21,436 nucleotides of DNA from Clostridium sp. CAG:1219 (GTDB lineage Bacteria; Bacillota; Clostridia; TANB77; CAG-465). The stretch lies in assembly GCA_000433335.1 (NCBI GenBank), contig HF996763.1, forward strand, positions 4,292 through 25,727. The letters run 5' to 3'. A model generated the notes under the pieces. The model saw only the letters and a list, made by a program, of their open reading frames with translations. It was not told where the DNA came from and made no database searches. This document shows, piece after piece, positions 7,555-14,686 of this stretch. A program made the translations under genes and the position numbers. Every line of letters starts with the position of its first letter. Within the stretch, counting starts at the first letter, position 1.

Positions 7555-9902
7555 ATAACTATCGAATTATTATCAACGTCTAGCGTAAATAAAGTATTTT
7601 CTTTAATATTGCCTTTAATAAATTCTGTTGCAAGTAAATCTTCTATATGTTTTTGAATGGCACGTCTTAGTGGTCTTGCACCAAATTTGTCGTTATATCC
7701 ATTTTTCACAATAAAGTCAACTACATTTTCTGTGTAGTTAAATAGTATATTTTTTTGTTTAGTTTGCTCCTGAAGTTCTTTAATCATAAGGGATGCAATT
7801 TTACAGATATCATCATAAGATAATTTATTAAATATTATTATATCGTCAATTCTATTTAAGAATTCAGGCGAGAAGTACTCTTTTAATGATTCAGCCACTT
7901 TGTTTTGAAGCATATTTTGTTTTGCTTCACTAATTGATGCAAAACCATAACCTTCACTTTTAAAATTTGTTCCAAGGTTTGATGTCAATATTATAATTGT
8001 GTGTTTAAATGAAACACTTCTTCCTTGAGAATCTGTAAGTTTTCCCTCATCAAGTATTTGGAGTAGCATGTTAGAAACACTAGGATGGGCTTTCTCTATC
8101 TCATCAAATAAAACTATACTATAAGGATTTCTACGAACCTTTTCTGTAAGTTGCCCTGCATCATCATATCCTACATATCCAGGAGGAGAGCCAATAAGTT
8201 TTGATACGCTATGTGATTCCATATACTCTGACATATCGAGTCTTATTACACTATCTTCTGTATCAAAAAGTTCATATGCAAGTCTTTTAACAAGAGCAGT
8301 TTTACCAACACCAGTTGGTCCGACAAATATGAAAGATGGTGGTTTTACATCATCTAATATTCCTGATCTTTTTCTTAAAATTGCATTTGAAACAGCTTTA
8401 GTGGCTTTTGTTTGGCCTATTATTGCTTTATCCAAATTTGCATTTAAGTTCAAAAGCTTTTTGCTTTCTTCTTCTCTTATTTTAGATACTGGTATTTTTG
8501 TCCAAAGTTCTATTACTCTTGCTAGGTGATCTAAAGTTACCTCAGACGTTACATTTTCTTTGTTTAAACTATCAATTTCTGTTTGAATTTTACATTTATT
8601 TTCTTTCAATTTTGCAGCAATTTCATAATTTTCAGTACTCATATTAGTATCGGATTTAATTTCATCTTTTGATTGTTCTTCAATACTTTGTTCTAGTTCT
8701 TGTTCCTCATCTGCAATTTCGTCCAGTTTAGCTTTTAATTTTTCTATTTTAGCTAAAACAACATTTTCAAGATTTACTCTTGCACAGGCCTCATCAATAA
8801 GATCTATTGCTTTATCGGGTAAAAATCTATCGTGTATATATTTATCTGAAAGATAAACTGCTTGGCTAATTAATTCGTCAGAAATTTTAACTTTATGGTA
8901 GTCTTCGTAGTAACCCTTTATACCTTTTAATATTTCTATACAATCCTTTTTTGTTGGTTCATCAACAAGTACTGGTTGAAATCTACGTTCAAGAGCGCTA
9001 TCTTTTTCAATATATTGTCTATATTCTTTAAGTGTAGTAGCTCCAATAAGTTGAACAGAACCATTAGCAAGAGCAGGTTTTAACATATTAGCAGCATTCA
9101 TTGAATTATCGTGCTCAAGACCACCAACTATGTTGTGAACTTCATCTATTGCAAGAATTATATTTCCATATGATTTGCACTCATCAATTAATCCTTTTAC
9201 TCTAGCTTCAAACTGTCCTCTAAATTGTGTGCCTGCAACTAAAGAGGTCATATCAATTAGATAAACTTCTTTATTTATAAGTTTGCCAGGAACATTGCCA
9301 GATGCTATAGCTTGGGCAAGAGCATTTACTATAGCGGTTTTGCCAACGCCAGGCTCACCAATTAAAGCAGGATTATTCTTTGATCTTCTGTTTAATATTT
9401 GGATAAGTCTTTCAAGTTCTTTGTGCCTTCCAATTACTTTGTCAAGTTTTCCCTCACGTGCTTTTTTTGTTAAGTTTTCACCAAAAGTGTCTAAATATTT
9501 TGTCTTCATATTCTTTTTAGATTTTTTTTCTGATTTGTTTTTATCGTCCTTTGAATCTTTATTAGAATCTTTAGTTACATTTTTATTAAAGCCAAAAAGT
9601 TTAGAAAAACTTAGGGGAGTCTTTGAAGCGTCGCCATTATCACTGTCTGTATCTTGTGATAGGTTATCCATATCTAAAGCTCCCATATCTCCTAGCATAC
9701 TCTCAAATTGTTCACTCATATTATTTAAATCTTCATCAGATAAGTTTCCCATTTGATTCATTATATTTGCAAGTGGGTCAATTCCTTGTTTTTTTGCACA
9801 TTCTATACAAAGACCAGTTGGATTTTTATCTGGTTTTCCGTCTTTATCAAGTTTATTTATAAAAATAACTGCCATATTTTTTTTACATACTGAACATAAC
9901 AT
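7545..9902 (-). CDS. clpE: ClpE-like ATPase with N-terminal zinc finger (ClpP partner)
   Basis: This 785-residue Hsp100 unfoldase has two AAA+ modules. By family knowledge it feeds proteins into ClpP and helps dissolve aggregates. The N-terminus is a four-cysteine zinc finger (C3, C6, C32, C35), as in ClpE and McsA, rather than a Clp_N repeat. A lysine- and serine-rich linker follows (about 105-135). D1 has Walker A GEPGVGKT (182-189), Walker B IDE (D253-E254) and RRFQPV. A charged middle region (about 390-450) includes a UVR-like stretch (YEIAAKLKENKCKIQ). D2 has GPTGVGKT (528-535), FDEIEKAHP (D600-E601) and TSNLG. YGF (652-654) stands where ClpC carries its ClpP-binding VGF loop. It is longer than B. 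subtilis ClpE (699), mainly through the linker and middle region. The start ATG follows GGAGATGA. No ctsR or mcsAB genes are adjacent. Two-module ClpC with a ClpE-type finger would be an equivalent name. Confidence 0.88.
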   Translation of the reverse strand: MLCSVCKKNMAVIFINKLDKDGKPDKNPTGLCIECAKKQGIDPLANIMNQMGNLSDEDLNNMSEQFESMLGDMGALDMDNLSQDTDSDNGDASKTPLSFSKLFGFNKNVTKDSNKDSKDDKNKSEKKSKKNMKTKYLDTFGENLTKKAREGKLDKVIGRHKELERLIQILNRRSKNNPALIGEPGVGKTAIVNALAQAIASGNVPGKLINKEVYLIDMTSLVAGTQFRGQFEARVKGLIDECKSYGNIILAIDEVHNIVGGLEHDNSMNAANMLKPALANGSVQLIGATTLKEYRQYIEKDSALERRFQPVLVDEPTKKDCIEILKGIKGYYEDYHKVKISDELISQAVYLSDKYIHDRFLPDKAIDLIDEACARVNLENVVLAKIEKLKAKLDEIADEEQELEQSIEEQSKDEIKSDTNMSTENYEIAAKLKENKCKIQTEIDSLNKENVTSEVTLDHLARVIELWTKIPVSKIREEESKKLLNLNANLDKAIIGQTKATKAVSNAILRKRSGILDDVKPPSFIFVGPTGVGKTALVKRLAYELFDTEDSVIRLDMSEYMESHSVSKLIGSPPGYVGYDDAGQLTEKVRRNPYSIVLFDEIEKAHPSVSNMLLQILDEGKLTDSQGRSVSFKHTIIILTSNLGTNFKSEGYGFASISEAKQNMLQNKVAESLKEYFSPEFLNRIDDIIIFNKLSYDDICKIASLMIKELQEQTKQKNILFNYTENVVDFIVKNGYNDKFGARPLRRAIQKHIEDLLATEFIKGNIKENTLFTLDVDNNSIVITK

Positions 9903-9950
9903 TAGTAAAAATCATCTCCATTATATATAGTTTTAAAAACTAGTTACATT

Positions 9951-9979
9951 AGTATAACATATATAAAAAAAAAAGGCAA
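9951..9979 (-). promoter_or_regulatory. Promoter of the ClpE-like gene
   Basis: Read on the minus strand, TTGCCT (9979-9974) and TATACT (9956-9951) are separated by 17 bases that include a T-run. The predicted start near 9944 gives a leader of about 40 bases. I do not see a CtsR direct repeat (GGTCAAA-type) nearby. Confidence 0.55.
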
Positions 9980-10010
9980 GAAAAACGAGCACTTAAATTG
10001 CAGTGCTCGC
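9980..10010 (-). terminator. Terminator of the 60-residue orphan gene
   Basis: CGAGCACT (9986-9993) pairs perfectly with AGTGCTCG (10002-10009). On the minus strand the hairpin is followed by TTTTTCTTGCC, which makes it an intrinsic terminator 11 bases after the stop of the small minus-strand gene. It is also strong evidence for the orientation of that gene. Confidence 0.78.
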
Positions 10011-10020
10011 TAATAAAATT

Positions 10021-10203
10021 TTATGTTTTATGCTTCGGTGGAAAATATGGTTCAGTTCTTTTTTGCTGTGGAATAGGAACCCATTTTCCTATACATTTGC
10101 AGTCTTTTATCAAGAAGTCTGGCATATCCTTTCTGGTAGTAGGAACTGTTGGGGTTCCACCCAAAGATTCAAAAGATTTTCCATAATAAACATAAAATAT
10201 CAT
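10021..10203 (-). CDS. Small orphan protein, 60 residues, unrecognised
   Basis: I do not recognise this protein. It is compact and rich in proline, aromatic and basic residues, opening with an aromatic stretch (MIFYVYYG). It has SLGGTPTVPTTRK in the middle, a paired cysteine motif (DCKCIGKW) and a basic, proline-containing tail (PYFPPKHKT). There is no signal peptide or membrane helix. It is judged real because an excellent ribosome site (AAAGGAGAG, 10210-10218) lies 6 bases before its ATG, an intrinsic terminator lies 11 bases after its stop, and it stands alone between divergent and same-strand genes. Overlapping plus-strand frames have no ribosome site. Two cysteines are too few for a classical zinc ribbon in one chain. 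Function unknown. Confidence 0.7.
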   Translation of the reverse strand: MIFYVYYGKSFESLGGTPTVPTTRKDMPDFLIKDCKCIGKWVPIPQQKRTEPYFPPKHKT

Positions 10204-10307
10204 GTTTTTCTCTCCTTTAATTAATTAATTAAAATTTTGTGGCTATTTGCAACTAATTAGATGTTAACATAATATTATGTAAAAATCAAGTGTTATTTAA
10301 AATAAAG

Positions 10308-10336
10308 TTGAAAAAAATTAAAATTTAATATATAAT
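10308..10336 (+). promoter_or_regulatory. Promoter of scpB-addB
   Basis: TTGAAA (10308-10313) and an exact TATAAT (10331-10336) are separated by 17 bases. Transcription would start near 10343, which rules out the GTG at 10337 as the scpB start and leaves a 27-base leader before the ATG at 10370. Confidence 0.7.
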
Positions 10337-10369
10337 GTGAAAAATGTAAGTGAAAATGTGAGGAAATAT

Positions 10370-10954
10370 ATGGAAGAAAAAGAATTAGTAAATAAAATTG
10401 AAGCAATATTATTTGCACTTGGAAGAGAAATTACAATAGAGGAACTTTCTTCAAATTTAAAAGAAGGAGCAGAAAAGATAGAATCTGCAATTTTTGAACT
10501 TTCAAAGAAATATGGAGAAGACTCTGGTGTGAAGTTAATAGAGGTAAAAGGGGCATATCAACTTGTAACTGCAAAAAAATACTATGATAGTGTAAAAATT
10601 TTTGTTGAGAGTACTAAAAAACAAAATTTATCTACATCAGCCCTAGAAACCTTAACAATAATAGCCTATAATCCAAAGATAACCAAATCTGAAATAGAAA
10701 AAATTAGGGGAGTAAATAGTGATTTTGCTGTATCTAGGCTTCAAGAATGTGGACTTGTAGAAGAGGTTGCAAGACTTCAACTTCCTGGAAGACCTGCAGC
10801 ATATAGCGTGACAAATGAATTTTTAAGGTCATGTGGAATAAAAAATATTAAAGAGCTTCCCGATTTTGAAAATATAAGAATAAAAGATGAGCAAATGTTA
10901 GTATCAGATTATGGTGAGAATAAAGAGGAAAAAGAGAAGACAAACAATAATTGA
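10370..10954 (+). CDS. scpB: Segregation and condensation protein ScpB
   Basis: ScpB is the winged-helix kleisin partner that, with ScpA and SMC, forms the bacterial condensin acting on the nucleoid. From the chosen ATG the protein has 194 residues, normal for the family. The N-terminal winged helix (KIEAILFALGREITIEELSSNL) and the second domain with ALETLTIIAYNPKITKSEIEKIRGVNSD, ECGLVEEVARLQLPGRPAAYSVTNEFLRSCGI and the ELPDF ending are all typical. A GAGG site at 10360-10363 sits 6 bases before this ATG. An earlier in-frame GTG (10337) overlaps the -10 box and was set aside. scpA, usually just upstream, is not in the window: the preceding gene is the unrelated minus-strand orphan. addB follows after 18 bases, so the two form an operon. 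Confidence 0.93.
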   Translation: MEEKELVNKIEAILFALGREITIEELSSNLKEGAEKIESAIFELSKKYGEDSGVKLIEVKGAYQLVTAKKYYDSVKIFVESTKKQNLSTSALETLTIIAYNPKITKSEIEKIRGVNSDFAVSRLQECGLVEEVARLQLPGRPAAYSVTNEFLRSCGIKNIKELPDFENIRIKDEQMLVSDYGENKEEKEKTNNN

Positions 10955-10972
10955 AGTTAAAGGATTGATATT

Positions 10973-13900
10973 ATGGGATTAAGAATAATATTAGGACCAA
11001 AAAGTGATAAAAAAAGTGAGTATTTATATAAAAGTATTGAGCAAGATGTAAAAGAATATGATGATGTCTTGCTCTTTGTTCCGTCTCAAAAAAGAGTAGT
11101 TGAAGAGAATGAATATATGGAAACTCTTGGAGTAGATGGAATAATAAACTTAAAAATAACTACTATTAGTGAATACGTCAAGAAAATTATAAAGCTTGTA
11201 AATTTACACTCAGATGAAAAATATTTGACTAGCATAGATAAAAGTATAATGATGTGTAAGATACTTTCAGATAATAAAGAGATGATAAGAAAGTATGAAA
11301 AAGTAAGAGATAAAGAAGGTTTTGTGAGGGAAATAATAAACTATATTGATATCTTTAGAGGTTTTAATTTAAAAAATATTGAAGATATAGAAAAAATAGC
11401 ATCATTAGCTATACAAGATAAAAATATAAACCAGAAATTAAAAGAGATTATGAGTATATACAGTTTATATTTGGAAAGTATTGAAAAGAATAATTTCCTT
11501 GACGATACAAGTTATATTAATATGTATCTAAACTCTAATAATAATTGTAGTAAAGTTTATTTTGATGGATATAATAATTTTAAAAAAATAGAACTAGAAG
11601 TAATAGAAAAGTACTTAAAAAATGGTAGTGATGTGGTAATTTCTATAACTACAGATGCTTGTAATATATCAGATATTGCAAATTATAATACTGCTGATAT
11701 TTTTGAAATACCGAATGAAACTTATAAAATGTTAGTAAATATGTGTGCGAAAAATGGTTTTGATATAGAAGAGGAATTTATAAATTATGATGAACAAAAA
11801 CCATTAGATTTAAAAGAACTCTCATATGGGGTATTTTTAGATGACAAAAAAGAAGTAATAGAATCAAAAAATATAAATCTTTCTTTAGTGAGTAATGAGA
11901 AAAAAGAGGTAGAAGAGGTTGCAAACCAAATATTAGATAGTATAAAAATAGGAGAAAAGTTTTCAGATAATGCTATATATATAACTGATGTTGAAAGCTA
12001 TAGTAATATTATAAAACAAGTATTTTATGAATATAAAATTCCATTCCATATTGATGAGGATTATAATGTTTCAAATAATATATTGTTTAAGTATGTATCT
12101 AATATTTTAAATTTAGCAGTAAAAAAAGATGACGCAAAACAAATGATTAAGACTCTAAAATTAGGTCTTGCAAATATTGATCAAAATGAATTAAGAAAAT
12201 TAGAAAACTATATAATAGAATTTAATGTTTATAGTTTGTATAAGGCGTTAAATTATACTTCAAGTTATGGATATGATATTTCAGATCTTAATAATTTAAG
12301 AATTAAGATATTAGAGAGTTTTGATTTAGATATAGATGTAAATCAAAAAGAAACAGTAAAATATTTTGTAGAAAAGCTATATAAAAATTTAGAAAAAAAT
12401 GAAATTTTAGAAAACTTTCTTTGCAAGTTAAGAGAAGAAAAGAATATAAAAAAGCAAGAAGTAATGGCTCAAATTATTCCTAAATTGAATGAAATATTTG
12501 ATAGTATATATAAAATATATGGTGACGAAAAAATAGAATTTAAAGAGTTTTTAAATATATTTGAAATATCAGTAGGACAACAGTGTATTAAAACTATACC
12601 AGAAGAGCAAAACCAAGTAATGGTTCTTGATATAAATAAATCAAAAACTGGAAAAAAGAGAAATATCTATATATTAGGTGCAAATGAGGGAGAACTTCCG
12701 AAAAATCCAAGTGAAGATATAATTTTTAGCGATATTGAACTTGAAGAGTTAGAAAACGTTGGATTAAAATTAAAAGAAAAATCTGATACGAAATACAATA
12801 TGGGACTGTTTAATGTTTATGAAGCGTTTAATACTGCAAGTAACCATATGTATATTTATATAAAATCTTCAAACATGAGTGGTAAATCGCTTATTAAGAG
12901 CAGAATTATAGACAAAATTCAAGAGTCAATTAATGTTAAAATAGATGAAAAAGTAATACAGGAAACTAAGAAAAAAGAAAACTTAACTAAAGCAAATATG
13001 TTAGAAAATCTTAGCCTTGACTCAAAAGATATAAGTAAAGAGGAGATTTTAGGAATATGGGAGTATTTAAAAAATGATCCATTTTTCTTAAATGTAATTG
13101 AATGGAAAAAGGTAGCAGACAAGCTCTCATCTTATACTACAGATTTAATATATTCTACGAGCGGTAAGGTGAGATTTAGTATAACAAGGCTTGAAACTTT
13201 TAAAAAGTGCCCATTTTCATATTATCTAAAATATATTTTAAATATAAAAAAAAGGGAAGAATTTGAAGTTACAAGTTTGGATCTAGGATCATTTATGCAT
13301 GGAGTAATTGAGGAGTTTTCGAAGTATTTATTTGAGAATAATATTTCATGGAGAAATTTAAATGATGCTAGTGAATTTGAAAAAATAGAATTTAAAATAG
13401 ATGATATAATAAATAAAAAACTAGGCCAAATACTAAGTAAGCAAAAGGAAAGTATAAGGTATAAAGTACTTAAGGAAAAACTAATTATAACATTAAAGCA
13501 GGTAATAAAAATTATATCAAAAAGTTTTTCACAAAGTGAATTTCTACCTCTTGGATACGAAATGGAATTTAGTGATAGTGGTGTATTTGCTCCAATAGTT
13601 TTAAGACTTTCAGACGGAAGAAAAATAGAACTTATAGGAAAAATAGATAGGGTAGATACAATGAAGTTAGATGATAGATTATATGTGAGAGTAATTGACT
13701 ATAAATCCTCAAACAGAGATATTACCCTAGAAGATATAAAGGACGGTATTTCACTTCAATTATTAACATATCTTTCTGCTATAATACAAAATATGAAGGA
13801 AAAAGGTGAGAAATACGTTATTCCAGCAGCTATGAATTATTTTACTTTATCTGAAAAAATGTTACATCTTGATAAATCTTTTGGCGAAGATGAAATAAAA

Positions 13901-14212
13901 AATAAAATTATAGAAAAATATAGATTAAAAGGAATATTTTTAAAAGATATAGAAGTATTAAATAAAATGGACAATAGGTTTGATACAAATGAAAGATTAA
14001 TTGATGTATCAAAAATGTCATATAGCAGAAATAGTAAAAAATTACTTGAAGAAAAAGAATATGAAGAAATGTGCATTAAAATAAGAGATATTTTAAAATC
14101 TATATCAGAGGAAATAATAAATGGGGTAGTAAGCATTTCTCCAAATAAAAAATGTGATAGCTGCAAATATTGTGATTTTTCTACTATTTGTAGAAAAGAT
14201 ATAAAAGTATAA
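10973..14212 (+). CDS. addB: AddB subunit of the AddAB helicase-nuclease
   Basis: AddB works with AddA to resect double-strand DNA ends for RecA-dependent repair. At 1079 residues it has family length. The C-terminal RecB-type nuclease is intact: GKIDRVD (D892), VIDYKS (D909 to K911) and QLLTYL (Q929, Y933). The iron-sulfur cluster that locks this domain is represented by C746 in KKCPFSYYLKYIL and the cluster CDSCKYCDFSTIC (C1061, C1064, C1067, C1073); C1061 looks extra to the usual four. The N-terminal P-loop that many AddB proteins keep is degenerate: GPKSDKKS (8-15), with Lys where the Gly before the Walker lysine should be. This is tolerable because AddB has no active motor. The ATG follows AAAGGA by 8 bases. 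addA, normally adjacent, is absent: a convergent minus-strand gene follows instead. Confidence 0.92.
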   Translation: MGLRIILGPKSDKKSEYLYKSIEQDVKEYDDVLLFVPSQKRVVEENEYMETLGVDGIINLKITTISEYVKKIIKLVNLHSDEKYLTSIDKSIMMCKILSDNKEMIRKYEKVRDKEGFVREIINYIDIFRGFNLKNIEDIEKIASLAIQDKNINQKLKEIMSIYSLYLESIEKNNFLDDTSYINMYLNSNNNCSKVYFDGYNNFKKIELEVIEKYLKNGSDVVISITTDACNISDIANYNTADIFEIPNETYKMLVNMCAKNGFDIEEEFINYDEQKPLDLKELSYGVFLDDKKEVIESKNINLSLVSNEKKEVEEVANQILDSIKIGEKFSDNAIYITDVESYSNIIKQVFYEYKIPFHIDEDYNVSNNILFKYVSNILNLAVKKDDAKQMIKTLKLGLANIDQNELRKLENYIIEFNVYSLYKALNYTSSYGYDISDLNNLRIKILESFDLDIDVNQKETVKYFVEKLYKNLEKNEILENFLCKLREEKNIKKQEVMAQIIPKLNEIFDSIYKIYGDEKIEFKEFLNIFEISVGQQCIKTIPEEQNQVMVLDINKSKTGKKRNIYILGANEGELPKNPSEDIIFSDIELEELENVGLKLKEKSDTKYNMGLFNVYEAFNTASNHMYIYIKSSNMSGKSLIKSRIIDKIQESINVKIDEKVIQETKKKENLTKANMLENLSLDSKDISKEEILGIWEYLKNDPFFLNVIEWKKVADKLSSYTTDLIYSTSGKVRFSITRLETFKKCPFSYYLKYILNIKKREEFEVTSLDLGSFMHGVIEEFSKYLFENNISWRNLNDASEFEKIEFKIDDIINKKLGQILSKQKESIRYKVLKEKLIITLKQVIKIISKSFSQSEFLPLGYEMEFSDSGVFAPIVLRLSDGRKIELIGKIDRVDTMKLDDRLYVRVIDYKSSNRDITLEDIKDGISLQLLTYLSAIIQNMKEKGEKYVIPAAMNYFTLSEKMLHLDKSFGEDEIKNKIIEKYRLKGIFLKDIEVLNKMDNRFDTNERLIDVSKMSYSRNSKKLLEEKEYEEMCIKIRDILKSISEEIINGVVSISPNKKCDSCKYCDFSTICRKDIKV

Positions 14213-14220
14213 TAAATTAA

Positions 14221-14262
14221 TAAAAAAAGGGGAGAATATCAAAAAATATGATATCTCCCTTG
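14221..14262 (-). terminator. Terminator between addB and the zinc-ribbon gene
   Basis: An imperfect hairpin (arms 14227-14241 and 14249-14261, with two single-base bulges) lies between convergent genes. On the minus strand it ends in seven T, so it mainly serves the zinc-ribbon gene. On the plus strand no T-run follows, though the stem may also stop addB transcripts. Confidence 0.65.
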
Positions 14263-14281
14263 ATTGCATTATATTGCATTG

Positions 14282-14455
14282 TTATGATGAAAAAGTTCTC
14301 ATTTTCTTACAATATGGACAGTAGACCTTTTTAGTTAAAGGAATTTTACCTCTCCAACTGCTAGTAGCTCTTACAAACACGTAATTTCCACAAACATTAC
14401 ATTTGTAAGAGAATTTAGCCGAATCAACATCGTTCCTTTTATTTCTGCGTGGCAT
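14282..14455 (-). CDS. Small zinc-ribbon protein with L33-like cysteine spacing
   Basis: This 57-residue gene begins MPRRNKRNDVDSAK and carries two CxxC pairs: KCNVCGNY (C19, C22) and YCPYCKK (C46, C49). The 23 residues between the pairs equal the spacing in zinc-type ribosomal protein L33, and KKVYCPYCKKMRTF resembles the L33 ending (KKYC..C..HT). The rest is only loosely similar, and its basic N-terminal extension is not typical of L33. It could be an L33 paralogue or a separate zinc-ribbon RNA-binding protein. The gene has a perfect AAGGAGGT ribosome site (14462-14469) 6 bases before the ATG, its own promoter-like hexamers, and a terminator after the stop. It is short and easily missed by length cut-offs. 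The existence of the gene is well supported; the identity is tentative. Confidence 0.78.
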   Translation of the reverse strand: MPRRNKRNDVDSAKFSYKCNVCGNYVFVRATSSWRGKIPLTKKVYCPYCKKMRTFSS

Positions 14456-14503
14456 AGATATACCTCCTTATTAAATTTAATATAGATTCAAAAATATACG
14501 TTT

Positions 14504-14531
14504 GTTATATAATATAACATAAGTGTTTCAA
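14504..14531 (-). promoter_or_regulatory. Candidate promoter of the zinc-ribbon gene
   Basis: On the minus strand TTGAAA (14531-14526) is followed after 16 bases by TATAAC (14509-14504). The predicted start leaves about 40 bases of leader. The spacing is one base short of ideal. Confidence 0.45.
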
Positions 14532-14588
14532 AAATGCAACGTGAATGTAATATTTGTCTTTTTTTTCCATAAAAAAACAAATAAACTA

Positions 14589-14616
14589 TTGCAATTATTT
14601 CAAAAACATATATAAT
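14589..14616 (+). promoter_or_regulatory. Candidate promoter of the 437-residue protein gene
   Basis: TTGCAA (14589-14594) and an exact TATAAT (14611-14616) are 16 bases apart. It is divergent from the zinc-ribbon promoter. The stretch 14470-14686 holds these two promoters and I see nothing else in it. Confidence 0.55.
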
Positions 14617-14686
14617 ATAGTTAGACTAAATCGTACTCACAAAAGAAGAAATTTAAATGTAGTAAAAGGAGAGGATTGAGCAATAT

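Noticed and set aside
9283..9756. Plus-strand open frames opposite the ClpE-like gene
   Set aside because: These are mirror images of conserved Walker and linker codons, with no ribosome site or recognisable domain.
9998..10224. Two plus-strand frames overlapping the 60-residue minus-strand gene
   Set aside because: Neither has a Shine-Dalgarno, whereas the minus-strand frame has AAAGGAGAG at the right distance and a terminator pointing the same way.
10267..10280. Perfect 14-bp palindrome ACATAATATTATGT upstream of scpB
   Set aside because: In DNA this rich in A and T such palindromes are expected many times by chance in 21 kb, and it has no special position relative to the mapped promoter elements.
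10337..10369. Upstream GTG start for scpB
   Set aside because: It overlaps the -10 box TATAAT and would precede the transcript start. The ATG at 10370 has a GAGG site and gives the normal family length.
14262..14281. Short tandem ATTGCATT copies between addB and the zinc-ribbon gene
   Set aside because: There are only two eight-base copies in a short convergent spacer, so chance is sufficient.
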